From: Candidatus Edwardsiibacteriota bacterium
GTDB lineage: Bacteria > Edwardsbacteria > AC1 > EtOH8
Direction: 5' to 3'
Length of the DNA stretch: 64,000 nucleotides
NCBI GenBank assembly: GCA_020053305.1
Contig: JAGVNJ010000039.1
Span: 19,782-83,781 of the forward strand
The notes beneath the pieces were generated by a model that made no database searches, was not told where the DNA came from, and saw only the letters and a list, made by a program, of their open reading frames with translations. This document shows, in pieces, positions 50,383-59,255 of this stretch. The first letter of the stretch is position 1, and the number at the start of each line of letters is the position of its first letter. Both the position numbers and the translations under genes were made by a program.

Positions 50383-50595
50383 CTACCGGTTGCCGGACAC
50401 GTCAATCTGTCCATATACAATGTGGCCGGGCAGCTTGTCCGGATATTGAATGATGGATCTAAAGTATCTGGGGTTTATAATGCCAAGTGGGACGGCCGGG
50501 ATAATCAAGGATACCCGGCAAAAAGCGGGATTTATTTCTACCAGTTAATATACGCCCGCCAACGGGCGGTGGGAAAGATGTTGTATTTAAATTAG
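50383..50595 (+). pseudogene. Remnant of a surface protein sorting tail
   Basis: The frame encodes LPVAGHVNLSIYNVAGQLV, GVYNAKWDGRDNQG and SGIYFYQL, ending KMLYLN and a stop. This is the standard FCB-type C-terminal sorting tail (FlgD-Ig/Por-like), but nothing upstream (50212-50376) resembles a protein body. It is the 3' end of a lost gene, next to the IS30 remnant. A complete tail of the same type ends the gene at 50665-52089. Confidence 0.75.
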
Positions 50596-50612
50596 GGCAA
50601 TCCCACAATTTC

Positions 50613-50641
50613 TTGACAAACACCCAGGTTAGAGCTATAAT
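50613..50641 (+). promoter_or_regulatory. Consensus promoter of secreted protein gene
   Basis: TTGACA (50613-50618), 17-nt spacer, TATAAT (50636-50641), only 23 nt before the ATG with AGGAGG at 50651-50656. This is a perfect promoter with a very short leader. Confidence 0.85.
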
Positions 50642-50664
50642 CTTTAAGAAAGGAGGCGGTGAAC

Positions 50665-52089
50665 ATGAATAAACAGCACAAACTCGTGCGGTTGTTCCTG
50701 GGGCCGCTTTTCGTATTATGCTTGCTTCCGGCCCTGAGCAATGCCGCGACAATCAAGTTGGATGCCAACGATTCCCTAACTGCAACCGGCGCTTGGCAGA
50801 ATATAGCCAACTGCTACGCTGACGACGGCCTTTATACGGTGGGCAATGGCTTAGCCAACGGCACCCGCTATTTCCGGGTGGGGCTGGCTGACCCGACGGA
50901 TATAACGAATCAGCGGATCACAAGCGTCGTCCTCTACGCCAAGGGATATTCCAATAACGCCCGGGCCAAAGTCCGCCTGATTCCGTATTTCAATGGTACT
51001 GTAGGCATATCCTCGGCAAGCTATACTTTTGGAGTGACTGAAGTAACGCGGTCATTCAACATTACTGCCCAACGCGCCCCCTGGACCTGGAGCGACGTCA
51101 TCAACCTAAATGTGCAATTCACACCCCGCACCGCCGCCACATTCTATGTCAATCACATCTTTGCGGTGGTCACCAGCATTGACACTACTGACTTATTTCA
51201 AGAACATTATTTTCTATTTAATCCAATAGCCTCACCCGAAACACTGGGACTCTATTTCCCGGTGGTCGTCCGCGCCATGACCACTCCGGGCGACACGGTG
51301 ATGAGTTCTTATAATAATACCGCCAGCCTGACCGACCTCACCGGAGCCACCACCCCCAATATTGTAACTTTTATCGCCGGCTTTTGTTCGGTTCAGGTAA
51401 TGATCGCCCAAGATACGGTAAATACGATGCTTTTGGTCAGTGACGGCGACACCAGCGGCTCCAGCAATCAATTCGACGTCATCAATCCCGGCCTGCATCA
51501 CTTTGGGTTCGGTCCCATCGGACTCCAGACAGTAGGCGTGTCGTTCCCGGTAGCCATTACGGCGCTGGATTTCTATGGAGACACAGCCGCAACATTCGCA
51601 GATAAAGTAGATCTGTGGGATTTAAGTGGTACCCTGACCCCGGATTCCAGCGGTGTTTTCTCTGGCGGCCTTTGGACTGGCAACCTGACAATTTATGCGG
51701 CCATTTCATCCGATACGCTGTATTGCTCCCGGACCATCGGCGGGCGGACATATTCCGGCAAAAGCAACGGGTTTGCAGTGCCAACCGGCGTCAGCGGCGA
51801 CAAGCCGGTTATCCCGTCCATAAAATCATTCGGTTTGGACATCTCGCCAAATCCGACCGCCGGACGGACCCAAATACTGCTGGCCATGCCAAAACCGGGC
51901 AAGGCGGTTCTGATTCTCTACAATGTATTGGGCCAGGAGGTGGCCCGTAACGAGCCGGGAATATTGCCCTCCGGCAATAACAAAATTGACTGGGTTTTCG
52001 GACCCGCCCAGCCCCAGGGCTTATATTTTCTGAGGGCTATGGTTGACGATCAGGCGGCGGCCATGAAAAAACTCCTGATACTGAGGTAA
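50665..52089 (+). CDS. Secreted surface protein with sorting tail
   Basis: 474 residues from ATG 50665. Signal peptide (KLVRLFLGPLFVLCLLPALSNA) and a beta-rich body (residues 28-380) of repeated Ig-like units such as LDFYGDTAATFADKVDLWDLSG. The C-terminal 80 residues contain ISPNPTAGRTQILLAMPKPG, LILYNVLGQEVARN and GLYFLRAM, the FCB-type secretion/sorting domain. The protein is therefore exported and probably attached or released at the cell surface through a type IX-like route; the function of the body is unknown. Its strong promoter suggests high expression. Confidence 0.82.
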   Translation: MNKQHKLVRLFLGPLFVLCLLPALSNAATIKLDANDSLTATGAWQNIANCYADDGLYTVGNGLANGTRYFRVGLADPTDITNQRITSVVLYAKGYSNNARAKVRLIPYFNGTVGISSASYTFGVTEVTRSFNITAQRAPWTWSDVINLNVQFTPRTAATFYVNHIFAVVTSIDTTDLFQEHYFLFNPIASPETLGLYFPVVVRAMTTPGDTVMSSYNNTASLTDLTGATTPNIVTFIAGFCSVQVMIAQDTVNTMLLVSDGDTSGSSNQFDVINPGLHHFGFGPIGLQTVGVSFPVAITALDFYGDTAATFADKVDLWDLSGTLTPDSSGVFSGGLWTGNLTIYAAISSDTLYCSRTIGGRTYSGKSNGFAVPTGVSGDKPVIPSIKSFGLDISPNPTAGRTQILLAMPKPGKAVLILYNVLGQEVARNEPGILPSGNNKIDWVFGPAQPQGLYFLRAMVDDQAAAMKKLLILR

Positions 52090-52102
52090 TCCTAAAATCA
52101 AC

Positions 52103-52132
52103 AAAAACGCCCGCCGTTGGCGGGCGTTTTTG
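52103..52132. terminator. Bidirectional terminator
   Basis: AAAAACGCCCGCC, GTT, GGCGGGCGTTTTT: ten GC-rich pairs with A and T flanks. Confidence 0.93.
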
Positions 52133-52133
52133 C

Positions 52134-52163
52134 TTGACTAAACCGGTAGAAGTTTGGTAAATT
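52134..52163 (+). promoter_or_regulatory. Promoter of asnS
   Basis: TTGACT (52134-52139), 18-nt spacer, TAAATT (52158-52163), about 36 nt before the asnS ATG and directly behind the terminator. Confidence 0.55.
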
Positions 52164-52198
52164 TAACATCCAATCAAAAATATCAATACAGGGATCAT

Positions 52199-53497
52199 AT
52201 GAAGCTGGATTTCGTCTATATCTCCGATATCGGAAAACACCTGGGCCATGAGGTTACCCTCAAGGGATGGCTGTACAACAAGCGTTCCTCGGGCAAGATA
52301 CATTTTCTGCAGATCCGCGACGGCTCCGGAGTCATCCAGGGGGTGATGGTCAAGAACGAGGTGGACGCCAAGACCTTCGAGCTGGGCGACAAAGTGAGCC
52401 AGGAATCGTCCATCATCGTCAAGGGGATGGTAAAGGAGGACAAACGCTCGCCCTCGGGGTACGAGCTGGGTGTCAGCGATCTCCGGATAGTCCAGCTGTC
52501 CCAGGATTATCCCATCACCCCCAAGGAACACGGCCCAGCCTTTTTGATGGAGCATCGGCACCTGTGGATGCGTTCCTCCAAACAGCATGCCGCCCTGCGG
52601 ATACGTGACACCATCGAACAGGCCATACATGGCTACCTGCATAAAGAGGGCTTCATCCATACCCCGGCACCGATACTGACCCCCACCTCCTGCGAGGGAA
52701 CCACCACGCTTTTCGAGACAGATTACTTCGGGGAGCCGGCCTTTCTTTCCCAATCCGGACAGATGTACATCGAAGCCACCGCCGCGGCCTTCGGCAAGGT
52801 CTACACCTTCACTCCGGCCTTCCGGGCCGAGAAATCCAAGACCCGCCGGCACCTGACCGAACTGTGGATGATGGACGCCGAGGCCAGCTATTTCGAGCAT
52901 GCCGAGAACATGCAGTGCCAGGAGGGGATGATCTGCGCCATCATGGAGAAGGTGCTGAACGAATGCCAGAACGAGCTGAAGACCCTGGAGCGCGATACCG
53001 CGCCGCTGGAGAAGATCAAGGCTCCCTTCCCGGTGATCTCTTACAAAGAAGCGGTCGAGCTGTGCAACAAGGCCGGGGTGCCCATTCAGTACGGAGAGGA
53101 TTTCGGGGCACCGCACGATACCGCCATCGCCGGCAGTTTTGACCAGCCGGTGTTCGTGGACCGCTTTCCGACAGCCATCAAGTCCTTCTACATGCAGCCG
53201 GACCCGGAGGATCCAACCGTAGTGCTGGGTTCCGATCTCTACGCCCCGGAGGGCTACGGCGAGATCATTGGCGGCAGCCAGCGGATACACGATCTGGATC
53301 TACTGCTCAAAAAGATGGAGGAGCACAAGGTGCCCTACGAGCCGTATAAGTGGTATGTGGATTTAAGGCGCTATGGCAGCGTGCCGCATTCCGGGTTCGG
53401 GATCGGGATAGAGCGGACGGTCAGCTGGATCTGCGGGTTGCAGCATATAAGGGAGGCCATACCGTTCGCCAGGATGCTGGAGAAGATATACCCGTGA
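52199..53497 (+). CDS. asnS: Asparagine--tRNA ligase
   Basis: 432 residues from ATG 52199 ([16 protein letters not shown]). Charges tRNA-Asn with asparagine. OB-fold N-terminal domain ([20 protein letters not shown]), class II motif 2 ([21 protein letters not shown]) and motif 3 ([15 protein letters not shown]). The body includes [13 protein letters not shown] and [12 protein letters not shown]. It is the AsnRS form, not AspRS, based on the LTE..MMDAE and QPD stretch. An earlier ATG at 52154 gives an unlikely 15-residue extension. Confidence 0.93.
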   Translation: MKLDFVYISDIGKHLGHEVTLKGWLYNKRSSGKIHFLQIRDGSGVIQGVMVKNEVDAKTFELGDKVSQESSIIVKGMVKEDKRSPSGYELGVSDLRIVQLSQDYPITPKEHGPAFLMEHRHLWMRSSKQHAALRIRDTIEQAIHGYLHKEGFIHTPAPILTPTSCEGTTTLFETDYFGEPAFLSQSGQMYIEATAAAFGKVYTFTPAFRAEKSKTRRHLTELWMMDAEASYFEHAENMQCQEGMICAIMEKVLNECQNELKTLERDTAPLEKIKAPFPVISYKEAVELCNKAGVPIQYGEDFGAPHDTAIAGSFDQPVFVDRFPTAIKSFYMQPDPEDPTVVLGSDLYAPEGYGEIIGGSQRIHDLDLLLKKMEEHKVPYEPYKWYVDLRRYGSVPHSGFGIGIERTVSWICGLQHIREAIPFARMLEKIYP

Positions 53498-53507
53498 AAC
53501 AATAATA

Positions 53508-53547
53508 TAAAGAAGGGGGCATGTTGTCGTGCCCCCTTCTTTTATTT
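53508..53547. terminator. Terminator after asnS
   Basis: AAAGAAGGGGGCA / TGCCCCCTTCTTT stem with TGTTGTCG loop, then TATTTT. Faces the convergent gene at 53562. Confidence 0.92.
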
Positions 53548-53561
53548 TATCAAGCCCAATG

Positions 53562-54338
53562 TCAATAATATGAACCCGCTCGACTGACCCCCAATATCCT
53601 TGTCAGTGTTGATATGGCTCTCTCCGATAAGAGATACAACGGCGTAGATACATCGAAAGTAAATGCAGTATAGATAGACTTATCTGTTGAAACGCCAAGC
53701 TGGAACGTTCCAATATCACCAATATCGTATCCCGCGAAAACGGCAGCACGATCACTGTACCATTCTAGAGACGAATTTGTACGATAAGAATATACCGGGA
53801 CACTAACGCCAAAAGATATCCGTTTCCACCAAAAATGTCTCTGATACTCAGTAACTGCATCTTCGATAGCCTGTGTCCTTTGCAACATCTCATCGCGATA
53901 GGCATACTGATGCTCGGCGAGATAGTTTTTTATGGCGTGGGCCTTGTTTATTACATACTGGGGTTGGGGAAGTTTGGGGTTTATTAAGTTAACTTTAAAC
54001 GACAGAAATAAATATGACGAGTCACGATATGGGTCGTTAGGCTTAAACCGATGCAGCAAGCCTGGTCCCAGATGGAGTTCGAACCGAATGCGGTCACCAA
54101 AGTGGTCCTCGAGGTCTTTGAAAGAAGTGATGATATTGTTTTGGTAGTTGTAGTCGTTGAGGCGGTCAATCAGGTTGACGCTTGTGCTGTCATTGAGGTT
54201 GATGTTCTGCATTACCCCGCCTACCGGAACGTACAAGTACTTGGTGGGGATGATTGACTGAGAATACCCGGTAACGCTGCCGGTCGCCATTATGATCAAT
54301 AGCAGAGCGATAATCCTCTGGCAAAAGTTCCACTTCAT
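53562..54338 (-). CDS. Secreted protein of unknown function
   Basis: 258 residues with a signal peptide (KWNFCQRIIALLLIIMATGSVTG). A helical middle (about 130-170, HAIKNYLAEHQYAYRDEMLQ) is set between beta-rich parts; the end has alternating hydrophobic strands (ISFGVSVPVYSY, AVFAGYDIGDIGTFQLGVS, YTAFTFDVSTPLYLLS), as in an outer-membrane barrel or adhesin. I recognise no family. It stands alone between trxB and the asnS terminator. ATG 54338 has an AAAAGGAGA site. Confidence 0.65.
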   Translation of the reverse strand: MKWNFCQRIIALLLIIMATGSVTGYSQSIIPTKYLYVPVGGVMQNINLNDSTSVNLIDRLNDYNYQNNIITSFKDLEDHFGDRIRFELHLGPGLLHRFKPNDPYRDSSYLFLSFKVNLINPKLPQPQYVINKAHAIKNYLAEHQYAYRDEMLQRTQAIEDAVTEYQRHFWWKRISFGVSVPVYSYRTNSSLEWYSDRAAVFAGYDIGDIGTFQLGVSTDKSIYTAFTFDVSTPLYLLSERAISTLTRILGVSRAGSYY

Positions 54339-54417
54339 TTTGTCTCCTTTTAGTTATTGATATTGTTTATTTTTTGTCTATCCTTATGACAGTTCTTTGC
54401 TCCATATAGGCGATGAT

Positions 54418-55401
54418 CTACGGTCCGCTTCTCGCCAGCCACTCATAAGCGCTTAAGGCCGCCTTGGCCCCCTCACCGGCGGCCACCACTATCTGCTTCT
54501 CCGGCACGGTGGTAACATCCCCGGCGGCGAACACCCCGCCCCGCGAGGTCCGGCAGGCGCAGTCCACCATTATCTCGCCGTTTTTGTTCATCTCCACCAG
54601 CCCCTTGAAAATATCCGAATTGGGTATCAGCCCGATCTCCACGAAGACGCCGGAGACGTTGATGGTTCGTTGTCCATTGTTTGAGACAGTGACCGACTCG
54701 ACCCTGTCGGTGCCCTGGATCGAGAGCACCCTGGTGTTAAGCAGGAACTCGACCTTGTCGGATTTGTTAATCGGCTCCAGCAGGACAGGGTCGCCCTGCA
54801 TCTCGGGCGATATATTTATAATAAATATTTTCTCAGCGTAGCTCATAAGATCCTTGGCCGCGGTCAAGGCTGAATTCCCACCACCCACCACCGCCACCGT
54901 TTTGCCGCCGAACAACGGAGCGTCGCAGGTGGCGCAGAAGGCCACGCCCTTGCCGATCAGCTCCTTTTCGCCGGGGACGTTCAAATTTCGGTATTTCTTG
55001 CCGGTGGCGATTATCAAGGACCGGGCGGTAAAATATGAGCCGTCATCCAAATATATCTTATATCCTTTGGCAAGCGGCTCGACCGAAACGATCTTAAACC
55101 CCAGAGAGACATCAATGGGGAACTGAGCCACCTGGGACTTGAACTTCTCGATAAGCTCGCGCCCCTGAATAAACTGAAAGCCGGGATAGTTCTCAACGCT
55201 GGAGGTCCACAGCACCTGCCCCCCCAGATCATGGGTAAGCAGCACGGTATCTGTCCTCTTGCGGGCGGCATAGACCGCGGCGGTCAGGCCGGCCGGGCCG
55301 CCCCCAATGATGGCCAACAGGTATTCCTTGCCCGGCTGGGCCGGGGGGAAGGCGATCTCCGGGGTCTGGTTCAAAGAGAACGACAGGGATGATAACTCCA
55401 T
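54418..55401 (-). CDS. trxB: Thioredoxin reductase
   Basis: 327 residues from ATG 55401, which follows AGGTG; ATG 55422 is also possible. FAD site GGGPAGLTAAVYAARK, redox pair CATC (in FCATCDAPLF), NAD(P) site GGGNSALTAAKDL, and the C-terminal FAD motif GGVFAAGDVTTVP. Reduces thioredoxin with NAD(P)H. The NADPH-specific R-rich motif after the second GxGxxA is not the usual HRR-type, so a non-NADPH donor is possible. Confidence 0.92.
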   Translation of the reverse strand: MELSSLSFSLNQTPEIAFPPAQPGKEYLLAIIGGGPAGLTAAVYAARKRTDTVLLTHDLGGQVLWTSSVENYPGFQFIQGRELIEKFKSQVAQFPIDVSLGFKIVSVEPLAKGYKIYLDDGSYFTARSLIIATGKKYRNLNVPGEKELIGKGVAFCATCDAPLFGGKTVAVVGGGNSALTAAKDLMSYAEKIFIINISPEMQGDPVLLEPINKSDKVEFLLNTRVLSIQGTDRVESVTVSNNGQRTINVSGVFVEIGLIPNSDIFKGLVEMNKNGEIMVDCACRTSRGGVFAAGDVTTVPEKQIVVAAGEGAKAALSAYEWLARSGP

Positions 55402-55487
55402 AACAGCACCTATATCAATCATTTATATACATTATGATGATATTACATGCCAGTCCCGATGTCAATTATAAAATTTAATAAAAATAC

Positions 55488-55516
55488 TTGAATATTATAT
55501 CTAAATTTGTTATAAT
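55488..55516 (+). promoter_or_regulatory. Promoter of secG-rplU-rpmA
   Basis: TTGAAT (55488-55493), 17-nt spacer, TATAAT (55511-55516). A leader of about 65 nt precedes the GTG start of secG. Confidence 0.75.
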
Positions 55517-55588
55517 ACAAAACTTAGCGTAAAATCTTAATTTAAGATCCGGTGGATATATCTCCGGACTACAGGGAGGTTTACTAAG

Positions 55589-55942
55589 GTGCATACCCTT
55601 TTATTGGTGATCCATTTGATAGCCTGCCTGCTGCTGGTCGGCGCGGTGCTGATGCAGAGCGGCAAAGGCGGGGGGCTGGGCAGTGCCATGGGCGGAGGGG
55701 GCGGCGAGACCTTCTTCGGAGGGCGGGGCGCGGCCCCGTTCCTGACCCGGGCCACCACCGTTCTGGCCGTGGTATTCATGATGACCTCGCTGTCACTGGC
55801 ACTGATCTCCGGCAAAGACCGGCGGGCCACCTCGGCCATAGAGAAGGCCATGCAGCAGGAACAGAAAACAAACCAACAGCCTGTAAGCAGGCCGGGCGAA
55901 CTGCCGGTGAATCAAATGCCGGAAGCTCCCTCCGGCAAATAG
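55589..55942 (+). CDS. secG: Preprotein translocase subunit SecG
   Basis: 117 residues. Two membrane helices (LLLVIHLIACLLLVGAVLMQ and TRATTVLAVVFMMTSLSLAL) with the Gly-rich cytoplasmic loop (SGKGGGLGSAMGGGGGETFFG) that identifies SecG. It helps SecYEG move preproteins. The start is GTG 55589 with GGAGG upstream. The C-terminal 40 residues are a polar Pro/Gln-rich extension. It leads the rplU and rpmA genes, perhaps in one transcript. Confidence 0.9.
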   Translation: MHTLLLVIHLIACLLLVGAVLMQSGKGGGLGSAMGGGGGETFFGGRGAAPFLTRATTVLAVVFMMTSLSLALISGKDRRATSAIEKAMQQEQKTNQQPVSRPGELPVNQMPEAPSGK

Positions 55943-55979
55943 CTGTTTTAATATATCGTATCTTAAGGAGTAACATCAG

Positions 55980-56414
55980 ATGTACGCAGTGATCGAATGC
56001 GGAGGCACCCAGGTGAGGGTCTCCGAGAACCAGAAGGTAAGGATCCCCAGGATAGATGCCCAGGAGGGCCAGAAGTACAAGATGGAGAAGGTGCTGCTGC
56101 TTTCCAACGGGCAGGATGTCATCATCGGCCAGCCGACAATCAAGGACGCTATTGTCGAAGTGACGGTGGTGGGCCACTCCCGCTCGGCCAAGATATCGGC
56201 CATGATCTACAAGCCCAAAAAAGACTACCGCCGCCGCTGGGGAGCCCGGACCCATTATACCGACCTGCTGGTCAACACCGTCAGCCATCCCAAGATCAAG
56301 GCCATAGCCAAACCTGCGGCCCCGGCTGCCGAGAAGAAAAAAGCGCCCCAGAAAGCCAAAACGGCCAAACCCGCCGCAGCCAAGAAAAATCCAGGCAAAG
56401 GAGATAAGGAATAA
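55980..56414 (+). CDS. rplU: 50S ribosomal protein L21
   Basis: 144 residues; core [41 protein letters not shown], and [19 protein letters not shown]. The core ends near residue 102; an Ala/Lys/Pro-rich tail of some 40 residues follows ([15 protein letters not shown]), as seen in other phyla. AAGGAG precedes ATG 55980. The stop overlaps the rpmA ATG. Confidence 0.95.
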   Translation: MYAVIECGGTQVRVSENQKVRIPRIDAQEGQKYKMEKVLLLSNGQDVIIGQPTIKDAIVEVTVVGHSRSAKISAMIYKPKKDYRRRWGARTHYTDLLVNTVSHPKIKAIAKPAAPAAEKKKAPQKAKTAKPAAAKKNPGKGDKE

Positions 56415-56692
56415 TGGCACATAAAAAAGGCGTAGGATCATCCCGAAACGGCCGCGAGAGCAATGCCCAGCGGCTGGGCATCAAGGCTTTCGGCAATCAG
56501 AAGGTAACCGCCGGCGCAGTGCTGGTCCGGCAGCGGGGGACCAAATTCCATCCCGGGCTCAATGTGATGCGGGGAAAGGATGACACCCTGTTTGCGATAT
56601 CGGACGGTTTTGTCTGGTTTGAATCCCGGGGTCGGGACGGCAAAAAGATAAGCGTATATCCCGAACCCAAAGTCAACGCGGCGAGCAAATAG
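56414..56692 (+). CDS. rpmA: 50S ribosomal protein L27
   Basis: 92 residues: [48 protein letters not shown] and [17 protein letters not shown]. The N terminus starts directly at MAHKKG, with no prepeptide to cleave (the long N-terminal form of Firmicutes is absent). Usual order with rplU; obg is not downstream. A hairpin terminator includes its stop codon. Confidence 0.96.
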   Translation: MAHKKGVGSSRNGRESNAQRLGIKAFGNQKVTAGAVLVRQRGTKFHPGLNVMRGKDDTLFAISDGFVWFESRGRDGKKISVYPEPKVNAASK

Positions 56693-56706
56693 CTCGCCTT
56701 TTTTTC
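56681..56706 (+). terminator. Terminator of the ribosomal protein operon
   Basis: GCGAGC, loop AAATA, GCTCGC followed by CTTTTTTT; the stop codon of rpmA lies in the loop. Confidence 0.88.
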
Positions 56707-56742
56707 CATCGAATTCCCTTTAATATAACACCCTGGCGTAAA

Positions 56743-57402
56743 ATGAAGATAAAATATTTGGCACACTCGTCATTTCAGTTAAGCTCGGCCAAGGGAACCA
56801 GGCTGCTGACCGATCCCTACGAATCAGGCTCCTACGGCGGGGCGGTGGGCTACAAGAAGATCGATGAGCCCACGGATGTCATCACCATCAGCCATAACCA
56901 TGCCGACCACAATTACATCAGCCGGGAGCACGACAAGTCCAGGGTCTTCCGGGAGGCCGGGGCCTTTGTGTTCAAGGGGATATCGGTCAGGGGCGTCAGC
57001 CTGTACCACGATGGCAGTTACGGTTCGGAGCGGGGCGCCTGCATAGCGTTCATCTATACCATAGACGGGATGAGCTTCTGCCATCTGGGCGACCTGGGTC
57101 ATCTCTTGAGCAAAAGCGAGGCTTCCCAGGTCGGCCCGGTGGACGTACTGATGATCCCGGTGGGAGGCACCTTTACGGTGGATGCCGGCGAGGCCGGAAA
57201 GGTAATGGAATCCCTCTCGCCCAAAATCTGTCTTCCCATGCATTACAAGACCAAAAGCGTAGGCTTCAACCTGGGGCCGCTGGAGGATTTCACTGCGGGC
57301 CGGGCCAATGTCAAAATACTCAACAGCTCCGAGGCCGAGATAACCAAAGCCTTGTTGCCCAAGAGCACTGAGGTCTGGGTGCTTAAACCGTCAAAACTCT
57401 GA
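56743..57402 (+). CDS. MBL-fold metallohydrolase (UlaG-like)
   Basis: 219 residues with the HxHxDH metal motif (H51, H53, D55, H56 in HNHADH), LLTDPYESG, GDLGH, and HYKTKS. Beta-lactamase superfamily, UlaG/RomA-like branch, usually unassigned phosphodiesterase or hydrolase; two metal ions predicted. It lies alone after the ribosomal operon. Substrate unknown. Confidence 0.85.
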   Translation: MKIKYLAHSSFQLSSAKGTRLLTDPYESGSYGGAVGYKKIDEPTDVITISHNHADHNYISREHDKSRVFREAGAFVFKGISVRGVSLYHDGSYGSERGACIAFIYTIDGMSFCHLGDLGHLLSKSEASQVGPVDVLMIPVGGTFTVDAGEAGKVMESLSPKICLPMHYKTKSVGFNLGPLEDFTAGRANVKILNSSEAEITKALLPKSTEVWVLKPSKL

Positions 57403-57437
57403 TTTGTGCCGGACCGGGATTAACCCCTGCCGATCAG

Positions 57438-57503
57438 ATGACAGCCGCCGTTAGGGAGATGTGCCTTAAGGCGGCCTTCGAACATCCGTCAGATAAAACC
57501 TGA
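57438..57503 (+). pseudogene. Possible fumarase-alpha N-terminal remnant
   Basis: In frame with ATG 57438 the sequence reads MTAAVREMCLKAAFEHPSDK and then a stop. The AVREMCLKAAFE...SD pattern resembles the N terminus of class I fumarate hydratase alpha subunits. Nothing of the rest remains. The other 200 nt of the 57403-57668 gap show no gene. Confidence 0.3.
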
Positions 57504-57668
57504 TCCACCGGCGATGGCCATAAGGGCAAGACAAGGCGGGGTATAACCCGAAGGATTTCCTTATAGAAGGTTCAGATGCCAGAGCAAAAGGAATATAAAG
57601 AAACAGAATAGATTTCTAACCCTAAACCGCAACATTAAATTACCATTGAATAAGGAGTTTTTTCCAGC

Positions 57669-59249
57669 ATGGACATCAGAAAAGGGCTTGAGGAATTGAG
57701 CATAAAAACCTCCCAGGCAGTTTACCGCAACCTGCCGGCAGCGGTCCTGATCGAAAAATCGCTGGCCACCGGCCACGGGATCCTGGCCTCCAACGGAGCT
57801 CTGGTGGTCAAGACCGGGGAACGGACCGGGCGGTCGCCCAACGACAAGTTCATAGCCGAGGAGCCGGCCATAGAAGGCCGGATAGCCTGGGGAAAGGTCA
57901 ACGTGAAATGCCCACCGGAACAATTCGATAAATTGCTGCACAAGGCCTACCGGCACCTCAGCGAGAAAGATATATACGTGTTCGACGGGTTTGCCGGGGC
58001 CGATCCCCAGCACCGGCTGGCGGTCAGGGTGATAACCGACACCGCCTGGCACTGCCTGTTCGCCCAGACCCTTTTCATCCGGCCCACCAGGCAGGAGCTG
58101 GAAAATTTTATCCCCGGCTTCACGGTGATGGGCTGCGGCAGTTTGAAGGCCGACCCTAAAACCGACGGCACCAAATCCAGCGCTTTCGTCGGGGTCAGCT
58201 TTGAGAAGAAGATCAACCTGGTCATAGGCAGCATGTACGGCGGGGAGATCAAGAAGAGCATCTTTGCCATCATGAATTTCCTGATGCCCCTACAGAACGT
58301 CTTTCCCATGCACTGCTCGGCCAATCTGGGCATGGATGGAGCACCGGCGCTGTTCTTCGGGCTGTCCGGCACCGGCAAGACCACCCTGTCGGCCGACCCC
58401 AACCGCCGGCTGATCGGCGACGACGAACACGGCTGGTCCGATGCCGGAATCTTCAATTTCGAGGGCGGCTGCTACGCCAAGGTCATCAAATTATCGGCCG
58501 AGGCCGAGCCCCAGATATTCAACGCCATCAGGTTCGGATCGCTGCTGGAGAACGTGGTGGTCGATCCGGACACCCGGCTGATAGATTATAACTCCGACGC
58601 CATCACCGAGAATACCCGGGCCACCTATCCGGTGGAGCATATTCCCAACTGCGTGATCCCCGGGATGGGCGGGCATCCCAAGAACGTGTTCTTTTTGACC
58701 TGCGACGCTTTCGGGGTGCTGCCGCCCATCGCCCAGCTGACCCCGGAGATGGCCAGTTATCATTTTCTATCGGGCTTCACCTCCAAGCTGGCCGGGACCG
58801 AGACCGGGATCGATGAACCGCAGCCCACCTTCTCCACCTGTTTCGGCGCGCCGTTCATGCCCCTGCATCCCACCAAGTACGCCTCCATGCTGGCGGACAA
58901 ACTGTCAAAGCATCAAACAAACTGCTGGCTGGTCAACACCGGCTGGTCGGGAGGGCCGGCCGGCGTGGGCAGCCGGATGAAGATCTCCATCACCCGGGCG
59001 TTGCTGACCGCCGCCCTGGAGGGCCGGCTGGAGAAGTCCAAATTCACTCCGGATCCGGTGTTCAACATCCTGGTGCCCGAAGCCTGCGAGGGCGTGCCGG
59101 CCGAGGTGCTGACCCCCAGAAATACCTGGAAGGACCCGGCGGCCTACGATAAAAAGGCCCGGGAGCTGGCGGCCATGTTCGCCAGAAATTTCGAACAGTA
59201 TAAGGATTATGCTTCCAAAGAAGTGGCGGACTCAGGGCCAAAAGCATAG
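57669..59249 (+). CDS. pckA: Phosphoenolpyruvate carboxykinase (ATP)
   Basis: 526 residues. ATP + oxaloacetate to PEP + CO2 + ADP. Kinase-1a GLSGTGKTTLS (P-loop), PEPCK motif SADPNRRLIGDDEH, FGGCYAKVIKLS, and FLSGFTSKLAGTE. The N-terminal domain has RTGRSPNDKF. In an amino-acid-using cell it can feed gluconeogenesis and may also run in the ATP-forming direction. AAGGAG lies 12 nt before ATG 57669. kdsB begins 6 nt downstream. Confidence 0.96.
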   Translation: MDIRKGLEELSIKTSQAVYRNLPAAVLIEKSLATGHGILASNGALVVKTGERTGRSPNDKFIAEEPAIEGRIAWGKVNVKCPPEQFDKLLHKAYRHLSEKDIYVFDGFAGADPQHRLAVRVITDTAWHCLFAQTLFIRPTRQELENFIPGFTVMGCGSLKADPKTDGTKSSAFVGVSFEKKINLVIGSMYGGEIKKSIFAIMNFLMPLQNVFPMHCSANLGMDGAPALFFGLSGTGKTTLSADPNRRLIGDDEHGWSDAGIFNFEGGCYAKVIKLSAEAEPQIFNAIRFGSLLENVVVDPDTRLIDYNSDAITENTRATYPVEHIPNCVIPGMGGHPKNVFFLTCDAFGVLPPIAQLTPEMASYHFLSGFTSKLAGTETGIDEPQPTFSTCFGAPFMPLHPTKYASMLADKLSKHQTNCWLVNTGWSGGPAGVGSRMKISITRALLTAALEGRLEKSKFTPDPVFNILVPEACEGVPAEVLTPRNTWKDPAAYDKKARELAAMFARNFEQYKDYASKEVADSGPKA

Positions 59250-59255
59250 AAGAAT

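Noticed and set aside
52163..53290. A 375-codon minus-strand open frame
   Set aside because: Antisense to asnS; composition and lack of motifs match a shadow frame.
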